From Cecembia calidifontis (lineage in GTDB: Bacteria; Bacteroidota; Bacteroidia; Cytophagales; Cyclobacteriaceae): a stretch of DNA of 64,000 nt. The stretch is taken from the NCBI RefSeq assembly GCF_004216715.1, contig NZ_SGXG01000001.1, forward strand, positions 1,178,001 through 1,242,000, read 5' to 3'. The translations under genes and the position numbers were made by a program. The notes beneath the pieces were generated by a model. It saw nothing but the letters and a program-made list of their open reading frames with translations. It did not search any database and had not been told where the DNA came from. This document shows positions 44,137-52,156 of this stretch, in pieces; within the stretch, counting starts at the first letter, position 1, and each line of letters opens with the position of its first letter.

Positions 44137-45810
44137 ATGATGCTATTCAAAAACAAGTCAAAGCTGGGATTATTTGTCCTTGGAGCTGGTCTTCTATCCA
44201 TTGGTTTCATAGCCGGAAAAAAAGCAGGAGAAATAACCCCAGCTGCTATTTCAGGAGCTGAGACCCTGATCGGGCTGGCCTTTACTCCTGCAGAAAAGGA
44301 CAGCATGATCCAAAACCTAACGAATCACCGCAACAGTTTTGAGCGGATGAGAGAGCAGAAAATAGAAAATGCCACTTCACCTGCCCTGTACTTTAACCCT
44401 TTGCCACATGGATTTATCCCTTCCCAAGAACAAAGGGCCTTTGATTGGGGTTTACCGGCCCAGGTAAGACTTCCTGAAAAGGAAAATGATATCGCTTTTC
44501 TTTCCGTGGCTGAATTGTCTGTTTTGATCAAAAACAAACAGATCAGTTCCGAAAGGCTGACAAGGATTTATCTGGACCGGATCAAGAAATATGCAGATAC
44601 TTTGGAGTGCCTCATTACCCTGATGGAGGAGGAAGCTATTGTAAAGGCCAAAAAAATGGATGCAGAGTTGGCAGCTGGTAAATACAGAGGCCCGCTACAT
44701 GGAATTCCTTATGGCATCAAGGACCTCCTGGCGGTCAAGGGAACTAAAACTACCTGGGGTGCCATGCCTTACAAGGATCAGGTGATCGATGAGACAGCCA
44801 CTGTAGTAGAAAAGTTAGAAGCGGCAGGAGGGGTTTTGGTAGGGAAATTTACCTTGGGAGCCTTGGCCATGGGCGATGTTTGGTATGGAGGGGTGACGAA
44901 GAATCCTTGGAACCTGCAACAGGGATCCAGTGGATCATCTGCCGGTTCTGGGTCAGCAGTCAGTGCAGGCTTGGTTCCTTTTGCCATTGGGACAGAGACA
45001 TTGGGTAGTATTGTATCTCCATCTACAAGGAATGGGGTGACAGGTTTACGGCCTACTTTTGGAAGGGTAAGCCGACATGGTGCCATGGCCCTCAGTTGGA
45101 GTATGGATAAGATAGGTCCGATGTCCAGGTCAGCCTTGGACAATGCCATCGTCCTTTCTGTGATCAATGGTTTTGATCCTAAGGATAAGAGTACCATTGC
45201 CGCGGCATTTAATTACAATGCAAAAAAATCCTTTAAAGACCTGAAAGTTGGGTACTTTGCCCCTTTCTTTGAAGGAGAGCGTGCAACCGATCAGGACAGA
45301 AGGGTAGTGGAAGAATTGAAGGCCATGGGTGTGGAGCTGCACCCTTTAGAACTGAAAACTTCTGTAGATGTGCCCTCTATGTTGATCTCGCTATATGTAG
45401 AAGGGGCAGCGGCCTTTGATGAACTGACCCGCTTGGACTTGGACGATCTATTGGTAGCCCAGCACCGCAATGCCTGGCCAAACCTGTTCCGCTCTTCCCG
45501 CTTTATCCCGGCTGTGGAGTACATTCAGGCCAACCGCTTCCGCAATATCCTGATTGAGGAAATGCATGCCCTGTTTTCTGATTATGATGTGATTGTCACC
45601 CCATCCTATGGAGGGAATCAATTGCAGGTAACTAACTTGACCGGACATCCTGCACTCTGTATGCCCAATGGCTTTAACAGTAATGGCAGCCCGGTATCCA
45701 TTACTTTTTTGGCCAATCTCTTCGATGAAGAAAAATTGATCATATTGGGTCGTGCCTATCAAGAACATACCGAATGGCAGAAAAAAAGACCTCCTTTGTT
45801 TGATCAATGA
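44137..45810 (+). CDS. Amidase signature family hydrolase, exported or membrane-anchored
   Basis: A 557-aa protein. The hydrophobic N-terminus (LGLFVLGAGLLSIGFIAGKKAGE) is a signal or anchor. The amidase signature domain starts near residue 120. The catalytic Lys is in GIPYGIKDLLAVKG, the cis-Ser in GSSGSSAGSGSAVSAG, and the nucleophile region is FAIGTETLGSIVSPS. It hydrolyses amide bonds; the periplasmic location suggests a peptide or cell-wall amide, but the substrate is unknown. It is divergent from the membrane protein gene at 44063. Confidence 0.9.
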   Translation: MMLFKNKSKLGLFVLGAGLLSIGFIAGKKAGEITPAAISGAETLIGLAFTPAEKDSMIQNLTNHRNSFERMREQKIENATSPALYFNPLPHGFIPSQEQRAFDWGLPAQVRLPEKENDIAFLSVAELSVLIKNKQISSERLTRIYLDRIKKYADTLECLITLMEEEAIVKAKKMDAELAAGKYRGPLHGIPYGIKDLLAVKGTKTTWGAMPYKDQVIDETATVVEKLEAAGGVLVGKFTLGALAMGDVWYGGVTKNPWNLQQGSSGSSAGSGSAVSAGLVPFAIGTETLGSIVSPSTRNGVTGLRPTFGRVSRHGAMALSWSMDKIGPMSRSALDNAIVLSVINGFDPKDKSTIAAAFNYNAKKSFKDLKVGYFAPFFEGERATDQDRRVVEELKAMGVELHPLELKTSVDVPSMLISLYVEGAAAFDELTRLDLDDLLVAQHRNAWPNLFRSSRFIPAVEYIQANRFRNILIEEMHALFSDYDVIVTPSYGGNQLQVTNLTGHPALCMPNGFNSNGSPVSITFLANLFDEEKLIILGRAYQEHTEWQKKRPPLFDQ

Positions 45811-45856
45811 AAATGGACTTTGGGATGGTATTTTAAATTCCAGACAAGATAAAGGG

Positions 45857-46049
45857 AGAGGCTGTATCATAAATTGATATTCAGATTTATTTACCAAACA
45901 AAATTCTGTTTAATGGTTAATTTCTTTGTGACTTAGTGGCTTTGTGGCTAATTATGCCACGAAGGCTCTAAGATACAAAATTTCATTGATTACAAACCAA
46001 ATAAAATTTTGGCAATTTTTTAAAGCATTGACTTATGAGACAGCCTCTT
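45857..46049. repeat. MITE-like element with terminal inverted repeats
   Basis: The ends AGAGGCTGTATCATAAATTG (from 45857) and, on the other strand from 46049, AAGAGGCTGTCTCATAAGTC match at about 15 of 17 aligned core positions. The interior, about 150 bases, is AT-rich and non-coding and contains its own hairpin-like tract (TTTGTGGCTAATTATGCCACGAA). It looks like a non-autonomous insertion sequence derivative. No clear target duplication is seen. It occupies most of the gap 45811-46147. Confidence 0.55.
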
Positions 46050-46147
46050 CCTCTTTTACTATTACCAATACTTGTTTTTAGCCTTCACTTGTCTGGATAG
46101 CTCAATTTTAATTCTAGGCAAGCATTAAATCCTTCAAGAATTGTAAA

Positions 46148-46789
46148 TTAAACTCCCAGAACACCTTCTTTTAACATCCTTTCAATAACAATCTCAGCAA
46201 ACTCAGAGGAGAACTTTTCCAGAGATCTTGGATTGAGGGTTTTGGATTGTGCCGACCAGATCATCAATTCTGATGCAGTATCATAAACATTGATTTCTAT
46301 GAAATATTTTCGGTCATTGACCACATGGCCCGGAGTCATCATCATGCCATGATTCCAGCCCCAAAATCCTCCAAAGTTAGCCCCCATACCCCAGGCTCCC
46401 GGACCCACCATGGGACCAGCCATCATCGTACCTGGAATATACCGCTGTTCATTCTGTACATCAATCAAAGAAACCGTCATGATGGCATCTTTCTGACTTC
46501 GTTTGACGACATTGATCATGGCGTTTTTATCCAGGTCCGTACTCATCCAGAAATTGGGCTGAATGGTGGAATTGCTGGTGGTTGAGTTTATTCCCAGCTT
46601 ATTTAATTTACTCTGAATGTCATTTTCGATGACTTGCCTTTTTGAAATATCACTTAAGACCACTGCCACGAAGAGGTTGTTATAACCATAATTGCTTTTT
46701 TCGGGGCTACTCCAGGAGCGGGTAATTTTTGTTGCAGGAGAACATGCAGCAAAAATCAATAATGCAGCAATGACAAAATACGTTTTCAT
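46148..46789 (-). CDS. Lipoprotein, DUF4136-like
   Basis: A 213-aa lipoprotein. The ATG at 46789 gives a lipobox signal (MKTYFVIAALLIFAACSPAT). The mature part has a mixed alpha/beta core (NLFVAVVLSDISKRQVIENDIQSKL ... KNAMINVVKRSQKDAIMTVSLIDV), a Gly/Met/Trp-rich insert (around 120-145), and an end ELMIWSAQSKTLNPRSLEKFSSEFAEIVIERMLKEG resembling DUF4136 proteins. Function unknown; it is probably periplasm-facing at the outer membrane. Confidence 0.72.
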   Translation of the reverse strand: MKTYFVIAALLIFAACSPATKITRSWSSPEKSNYGYNNLFVAVVLSDISKRQVIENDIQSKLNKLGINSTTSNSTIQPNFWMSTDLDKNAMINVVKRSQKDAIMTVSLIDVQNEQRYIPGTMMAGPMVGPGAWGMGANFGGFWGWNHGMMMTPGHVVNDRKYFIEINVYDTASELMIWSAQSKTLNPRSLEKFSSEFAEIVIERMLKEGVLGV

Positions 46790-46979
46790 ATGATTTTTGA
46801 AATTAAGGGGAATTAGGAAAAACAAAGGTTAATTTTTTACCTGATTGACAAAATCAATTTACATTTTTATCTGCATATATTTATCCATTATTGTCAAAAT
46901 GATTCTAAAAGACTGACCATTGTTTCCATTTTTTAAAGGCATGCCAAATTTTAAAATCTCAGCCTGACGAAAATTTCTC

Positions 46980-48196
46980 TCATTGACTACTTAGATCTTT
47001 ATAATCATACGGCATCAAATCCCCGATTTTTTCCCAAGCCATATAACCGTCTAAGTAAAGGTCAAAAGGGTGGAAGTAACTGCCATCTTCAAATAACCTT
47101 AGTGCTTTGCCAGTCAAAGTGAATTTGGAAGTTTGAACGGGTAAAGGATTGCCATAAGTAGAAAAAATGAGGTTCCCCCTTCTGGGTGATTTTTTTTGAT
47201 TCAATAATGGCTTTCGATAGTTCAATTCTTCGCTTTCTTTGTGGAATATTACAAAAAACGGTTCTGAATACGTTAAAAACAAAAAGCCATTCCGGGCCTC
47301 TTCTACCAAATCCCCTCTTCTCAAAGTATCCTTTGAAATTTTAACCAATCCTGAGGAGGGAACAGGTAATTATGGCTGATCTGAATTTTGGCTTTATCTT
47401 CTTGCCAGAGAGGGTCTATCTTCATTACCACGCCCTCGTCCTGAACCGCAGATAACTTGAGCCTCTTCCAGGGAACTTGGGAAGACCTTGCCCATACTTC
47501 GTAAGTTTCTCCTGCTTGGGGAGTAAACTCCAGGCTTCCCATGCCCATATGGGCAGATTCAAACCGAAGGAGGGTATCTTTTTTACTGTTGAGGATCAGA
47601 CCTTGTACATCCGTTCCCTTACCCATGGCATCAGTAGCTTTGAAACCGATTTTTGAAGCTAAGCCCCTCACCAAATAGCCTCCTTCGGGAAAGAAATTCA
47701 AGTTTAATTCCGGTTGCTTTTCCACAAAAGTCCAGCCGTCCCCAAACTCACCCACCCAAAGATTTTTTTCAAAAAATGCTTCCTGACCAAAGTTTCTCAT
47801 CCATTCTGTGTAAGCCCTTAGCGTGTAGACACCTGGCTTCAGGTCCCTTGGCAGGACTATATCTCCCTGTCCTAATCCATCTTCCAATTTGATAATGATG
47901 CGGGATACATAAGGCAGTAATCCGCTTTGTAACAATTCCACATACAAAGGTACCGAATTGGTTCTCGCAGGATTTTCCTGACCTACATCCATCAGGCCAT
48001 AGGCCTTGATCCAGATGGTATCATTGAGAAAATAATGTGGTTTATCTGTATGCAGGTAAACCTTCTCAAAAGGATAGGTTTGATGATAAGCTTCTATACG
48101 CTCTACCAGCTTGTCCATTTGGCTCTGGGCAAAAGAAAAGACCATAGACAGGACAGTTATGGACAAAATCAAAAAGGTTTTTTTCCCCTGTTGCAT
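46980..48196 (-). pseudogene. Internally deleted, frameshifted surface protein gene (MG2-like domain family)
   Basis: Two frames make one broken gene. 47321-48196 encodes a signal peptide and the N-terminal 290 aa of a Bacteroidota macroglobulin/MG2-like protein (VYLHTDKPHYFLNDTIWIKAYG; LPRDLKPGVYTLRAYTEW). 46980-47348, in another frame, encodes a C-terminal end (FDLYLDGYMAWEKIGDLMPYDY). From memory, full-length relatives run to roughly 800-900 aa, so about half the protein is missing. The junction and frameshift are near 47320-47350. A diverged, also broken, copy lies just upstream. Confidence 0.72.
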
Positions 48197-48286
48197 AGAA
48201 TTTTATTTTAAACCCTTACAAACATACGAAACATTTAATCGACAAGTTGTGCTGAACTAATTTTTTTCACTTTTATAAATCTGGAT

Positions 48287-48771
48287 TTAAAGTTTGCTTT
48301 CCACTGTTAATTCCATTTTGCCATGAAAAGCTTGACCTTTGTCTGAAATAAAAATTTCTTTTTCAAAAAATGCCTGATCACCAAAATTCAAAGAATAAGA
48401 AGTGTAGGCCCTCAGTTTATATATTCCGGGTTTAAGTTCCCTGGGTATGACAAAATCCCCTGCACCTCTTCCATCTTTTAATTTGATGATCTTCCTGGAT
48501 GCAATGGGGATGACACTGGGTTTGATCAATTCCACATACAGGGGAACAGAAGGTGTGGCAGATTCCCTGAAATTTTTATCCGGAGTGGTGACATAGGCCT
48601 TGAACCAAATGGTGTCACTTGGAATATAGTAAGGTTTGTCTGTATGTAGAAAAATCTTCTCGTAGGGGAATGCATGACTAAATAAATTGACAATTTCCCC
48701 GTAATTTTTTGTGCCTGAGCTAAAAATGTCAAAGCAAAAAATAAAAATGTCAACAGAAGGTTTTTTGTCAT
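48287..48771 (-). pseudogene. Truncated, frameshifted paralogue of the downstream MG2-like gene
   Basis: The signal peptide frame (MTKNLLLTFLFFALTFLAQAQ) runs out of frame after an A6 run near 48708-48713. In the next frame the protein continues as FPYEKIFLHTDKPYYIPSDT, then VPLYVELIKPSVIP and IPRELKPGIYKLRAYTSYSL, aligning with the downstream copy along its whole length. It then stops at 48287, about 160 codons in, 90 bases before the second copy begins. One missing base explains the frameshift; the 3' loss is separate. The two copies are a decayed tandem duplication. Confidence 0.78.
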
Positions 48772-49002
48772 TAGAGCGTGATATTTAAAATTTCTTTCCT
48801 ATTCAGCATTTGTTCTGTGAGTATTCTCAAAAACACAAAATGAAAGATCAATATAAATTCAATTTCAGAAACAAAACATGTGTAAACTATTTTTTGCCAA
48901 ATTAACTTCTACTTAAAAATCACGTAATAGCCTTGGTGATTGTTGTGCATATGTTGAAATAATTTGTGGACTTTAAAAACATCGCTTTTCTTAAAAAATC
49001 AA

Positions 49003-49034
49003 AAAGCCTGAGAGGAACATTCCTTTCAGGCTTT
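49003..49034 (-). terminator. Intrinsic terminator of the second GMC operon
   Basis: AAAGCCTGAGAGGA (49003-49016) pairs with TCCTTTCAGGCTTT (49021-49034), one mismatch. On the minus strand the stem is followed by a T-rich tract. Confidence 0.8.
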
Positions 49035-49056
49035 GAAGGTTGATTCAATGATACCA

Positions 49057-50763
49057 TTATCCAAAGGTTTTCATCGCATGGTGTGCTGCCCTGGCCGCAA
49101 ATGCCATATAGGTCAGGGATGGGTTTTGGGTAGCGGTGGAAGTCATACTGGCGCCATCTGTGACATACACATTCGGTACGGCATGCAATTGATGGTTGGC
49201 ATTGAGCAAGGAGGTTTTTGGATCTCTGCCCATGCGTACTCCACCCATTTCGTGGATATCCAAGCCAGGTGCTCTGCGGTCATCACGGGTTTTGATATTG
49301 GTGAAGCCTGCCTTTTCAAACATTTCTGTCATTTGTTCCAGGTAATCCTTCACCATTTTTTCGTCATTGTCATCGTATTCTACATTGATCCTAAGCAATG
49401 GGATACCCCATTCGTCTTTCTGGTTTGGATCCAAAGCTACATAATTACTTTCCTTAGGGATGGTTTCGCCCATCATATGGGAGCTTATTCCCCATGGACC
49501 GTATTTGTCTGGATTTAAAAGATTTTCTTTCAATTCCATTCCTATGCCACTTTGGTCAGCATAAGTTCCTCTATATGCTGAAAAACCTGCAGCATATCCC
49601 CTCAAGAAATCAGTTTCCTGTTTGAAGACATTTCTGAACCTTGGAAAATAACCGGATGTTGGTCTTCCCCCCTGGGTGGTATATTCTAAGTGGCCATGGT
49701 ATTCCGCTGAAATTCCAGCTCTATAATTGTGGAAGGCCACATATTTACCCAACAGACCATTGTCATTTCCCAGTCCATTGGGGAAGCGGTAAGAGGTTGA
49801 ATTCAAAAGGATCAAGTTGGTATTCAGGGCTGATCCGTTCACGAAAATCACATCCGCAAAATACTCTTCCATTTCTTTAGACTGGGTATCTACAATACGC
49901 ACCCCGGTAGCTTTGCCTTTGGCTTCATCATAAATGATGGAATGCACCACCGCATTGGTCCTTAAGGTCATGTTACCCGTCTTTTCAGCCCAAGGCAAGG
50001 TGGAGGCATTGGCAGAGAAATAGCCCCCAAACGGGCAACCTCTCTGGCAGAGGTTTCTGCTTTGGCATTTTGCCCTGCCTTGCTGCGCGTAATAATCCAA
50101 ATTTCCTGTTATATGGGCGCATCGGGCCAAAATCATATGCCGGGAGTCCCCATAATGTTTTTTGAGTTGGTACTGAAAATACTTTTCCACCACATTGAGC
50201 GGAAATCCAGGGAGAAACTCCCCATCAGGTAAATGGGGCAGCCCGTCTTTATTTCCGGAAACACCTGCAAACTTTTCCACGTGGCTGTACCAAGGGGCAA
50301 TGTCCTTGTAGCGTATCGGCCAATCCACTGCAAAGCCATCCCTCGCAGGACCTTCAAAATCAAAATCTGACCATCGCTGTACCTGTCTTGCCCAAAGCAG
50401 GGATTTTCCACCCACCTGATAACCTCTGATCCAATCAAAGGGCTTTTCCTGCACATAGGGATGCTCTTTATCTTTGACAAAGAAATGTGCTGCATCTTCC
50501 CTGAAAGCATAGCAGCGACTGACAATAGGGTTCTCCTTTTGAACTTCCAAAGGAATCTGACCCCGGTGCTCAAATTCATAGGGAAGCATATTGGTAGTGG
50601 GGTAGTCTTTGATGTGTTTCACATTCCGGCCCCTTTCAATGACCAGTGTTTTGACCCCATGTTCGCAAAGTTCTTTGGCTGCCCAGCTGCCACTCATTCC
50701 AGAACCTATGACGATGGCCTGGAAAGTTCTTTCTTTTACTGCGTCTATATTTAGATTAGCCAT
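49057..50763 (-). CDS. GMC family oxidoreductase, second copy
   Basis: A 568-aa FAD enzyme, the same length as the copy at 8668 and clearly related: MANLNIDAVKERTFQAIVIGSGMSGSWAAKEL compares with MANFNIDAKQNMTYDAIVIG there. It has the Cys-rich stretch KCQSRNLCQRGCPFGGYF and the C-terminal IHEMGGVRMGRDP and QNPSLTYMAFAARAAHH. The ATG at 50763 overlaps the end of the subunit-3 gene by 8 bases, so translation is coupled; a longer frame from 50790 is unlikely. It has no signal of its own and is probably carried out by its Tat partner. Confidence 0.9.
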   Translation of the reverse strand: MANLNIDAVKERTFQAIVIGSGMSGSWAAKELCEHGVKTLVIERGRNVKHIKDYPTTNMLPYEFEHRGQIPLEVQKENPIVSRCYAFREDAAHFFVKDKEHPYVQEKPFDWIRGYQVGGKSLLWARQVQRWSDFDFEGPARDGFAVDWPIRYKDIAPWYSHVEKFAGVSGNKDGLPHLPDGEFLPGFPLNVVEKYFQYQLKKHYGDSRHMILARCAHITGNLDYYAQQGRAKCQSRNLCQRGCPFGGYFSANASTLPWAEKTGNMTLRTNAVVHSIIYDEAKGKATGVRIVDTQSKEMEEYFADVIFVNGSALNTNLILLNSTSYRFPNGLGNDNGLLGKYVAFHNYRAGISAEYHGHLEYTTQGGRPTSGYFPRFRNVFKQETDFLRGYAAGFSAYRGTYADQSGIGMELKENLLNPDKYGPWGISSHMMGETIPKESNYVALDPNQKDEWGIPLLRINVEYDDNDEKMVKDYLEQMTEMFEKAGFTNIKTRDDRRAPGLDIHEMGGVRMGRDPKTSLLNANHQLHAVPNVYVTDGASMTSTATQNPSLTYMAFAARAAHHAMKTFG

Positions 50764-51310
50764 TGATTCTCTCTGTTTTAATGTCGGCAATCAGTACTTC
50801 TCCCTTGTAATCACCAGGAATCAAGGAATAGGGTTTCACTTCAGTCTGAATGTATTCAGAAAGCATGAAACCTTGGATGGTAAAACGTTTGGTAGTTTCC
50901 AGGAATGACCTGATATCCTTTTCATTTTCCTCTTCCGTGGACAAACCGCTCAGGATCAGGTTTTCTTTTTCCTCTTTGGTCAATTTAGAAAAGTTTTTAC
51001 CGCTCGTTTTCTTGCTAAAACCTTCAAAGGCTTGCAGGCCTTTCATAAAGGCTTGTTGTCCATTTTCGTCCACGCAATCGTTGACCATGACCAAGATAAA
51101 GTCCTGCACGCTCAGGTCTGCTGCACCTTTGATATTTCCCGGAGGAATGATGGTGTCGGCTATGCCGGCCAATAATTGCTTGAGGCTAGGGGTAATCTGA
51201 AGGTTTTTATAGGCAGCCAGGATATCTTCCTTGGAAAAATCACAGGAAGGTACCAAGACCAGTCCGCCTGTAATCAGAGCAAGACTACGAAGGGCATCTC
51301 TTCTTTTCAT
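50756..51310 (-). CDS. Gluconate 2-dehydrogenase subunit 3 family protein, Tat lipoprotein (second copy)
   Basis: A 184-aa protein with a twin-arginine start (MKRRDALRSLALITGG) and lipobox LVPSC (Cys23). The body matches the GMC small subunit (LKQLLAGIADTIIPPGNIKGAADL; MLSEYIQTEVKPYSLIPGDYKGEV). Here the small subunit precedes the flavoprotein, the reverse of the 8.7-11.0 kb module. The 8-base overlap with the GMC gene supports a fixed stoichiometric complex. Confidence 0.87.
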   Translation of the reverse strand: MKRRDALRSLALITGGLVLVPSCDFSKEDILAAYKNLQITPSLKQLLAGIADTIIPPGNIKGAADLSVQDFILVMVNDCVDENGQQAFMKGLQAFEGFSKKTSGKNFSKLTKEEKENLILSGLSTEEENEKDIRSFLETTKRFTIQGFMLSEYIQTEVKPYSLIPGDYKGEVLIADIKTERING

Positions 51311-51777
51311 GGATAGGTTATTAGGGATTGATTTTAAATGAGCAATAAGGTAAAACGTTTTAGGGATTTTTCAAACCACTGATTTATTTAACCAAAAATG
51401 AAATTGGATAAAGATTAAAAAATGAACCACGGATGAACGGGATGAACACTGATAAAATGGGGAAAAGAATGATGATTGTCTAAATGAATTCGATCGAGGG
51501 AAAAGATTTGAAGATTCCGGACTACTTTTTTTGATCACATATAAATGGGATAAACGCCGATAAAAGGATACATATTTTTTTTAGTCAGATAGAGGATTTA
51601 AACAATAATTAGCCGCAGCATGAAGATGAGGGTTAAAGCACAGAAAATGGTCCGCAAGGCGGGATGAATGAGGATATGCCTAGAAAAATAATTTAATCGG
51701 TTATTTTATCACGAATTTTAAGAAATATTCAAAGTAACATTAATTTACTAACTTGAAGATAGAAATAAAGAGGTAAT
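51311..51777. other. Gene-free region with degenerate repeat tracts
   Basis: No gene is supported. Tracts such as AACCACGGATGAACGGGATG (from about 51424) and ATGGGATAAACGCCGATAAA (from about 51545) resemble the degenerate interspersed repeats common between Bacteroidota genes. They share the core GAT-AAA-type wording with each other. No promoter was identified for the minus-strand operon. Confidence 0.4.
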
Positions 51778-52007
51778 GATCCTGAAAGGATCGAACTTTA
51801 AATAGCCCCTGGTGAAACCAGGGGATTCAAAAATTCAGGCATTAAGCTTTCCTGACCCTAAAAGGGTCGAACATAAAAGCCTTATTATCAAAAATTTCGA
51901 TCAATATGAGTTTGACCCCTTTAGGGTCAGGCGTTAACTATAAAAAACCATTTTCAAACCATGGGTTTCACCCATGGCTATTCAAATGTTTGACCCCATT
52001 CGGGGTC
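51778..52007. repeat. Symmetric REP-like hairpin array
   Basis: Six short palindromes in a mirror arrangement: GATCCTGAAAGGATC (51778-51792), CCCCTGGTGAAACCAGGGG (51806-51824), GACCCTAAAAGGGTC (51854-51868), then inverted GACCCCTTTAGGGTC (51914-51928), CCATGGGTTTCACCCATGG (51959-51977) and GACCCCATTCGGGGTC (51992-52007). The left half carries GTCGAAC tails and GGTGAAACC loops; the right half carries their complements GTTTGAC and GGTTTCACC. This is typical of REP/BIME elements mobilised by RAYT transposases. None is encoded here. Confidence 0.72.
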
Positions 52008-52156
52008 TAGACTAATTCATTTGGTTGGGACATTTCTAAAATTATCATTAAGCATCAATATTGAAATGGTGGACAAAAGAAACACTAAAATTTTTTCAGT
52101 TAGTTTGAGTTCTAATTTATAATTTGGGTTCTAATTAAGGTAAATTTAGTTGGAAA

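Noticed and set aside
48700..48720. Programmed frameshift in the truncated MG2-like copy
   Set aside because: The A6 run is not a proper X-XXY-YYZ slippery site in the zero frame, and the gene is also truncated at 3', so mutation or sequencing error is simpler.
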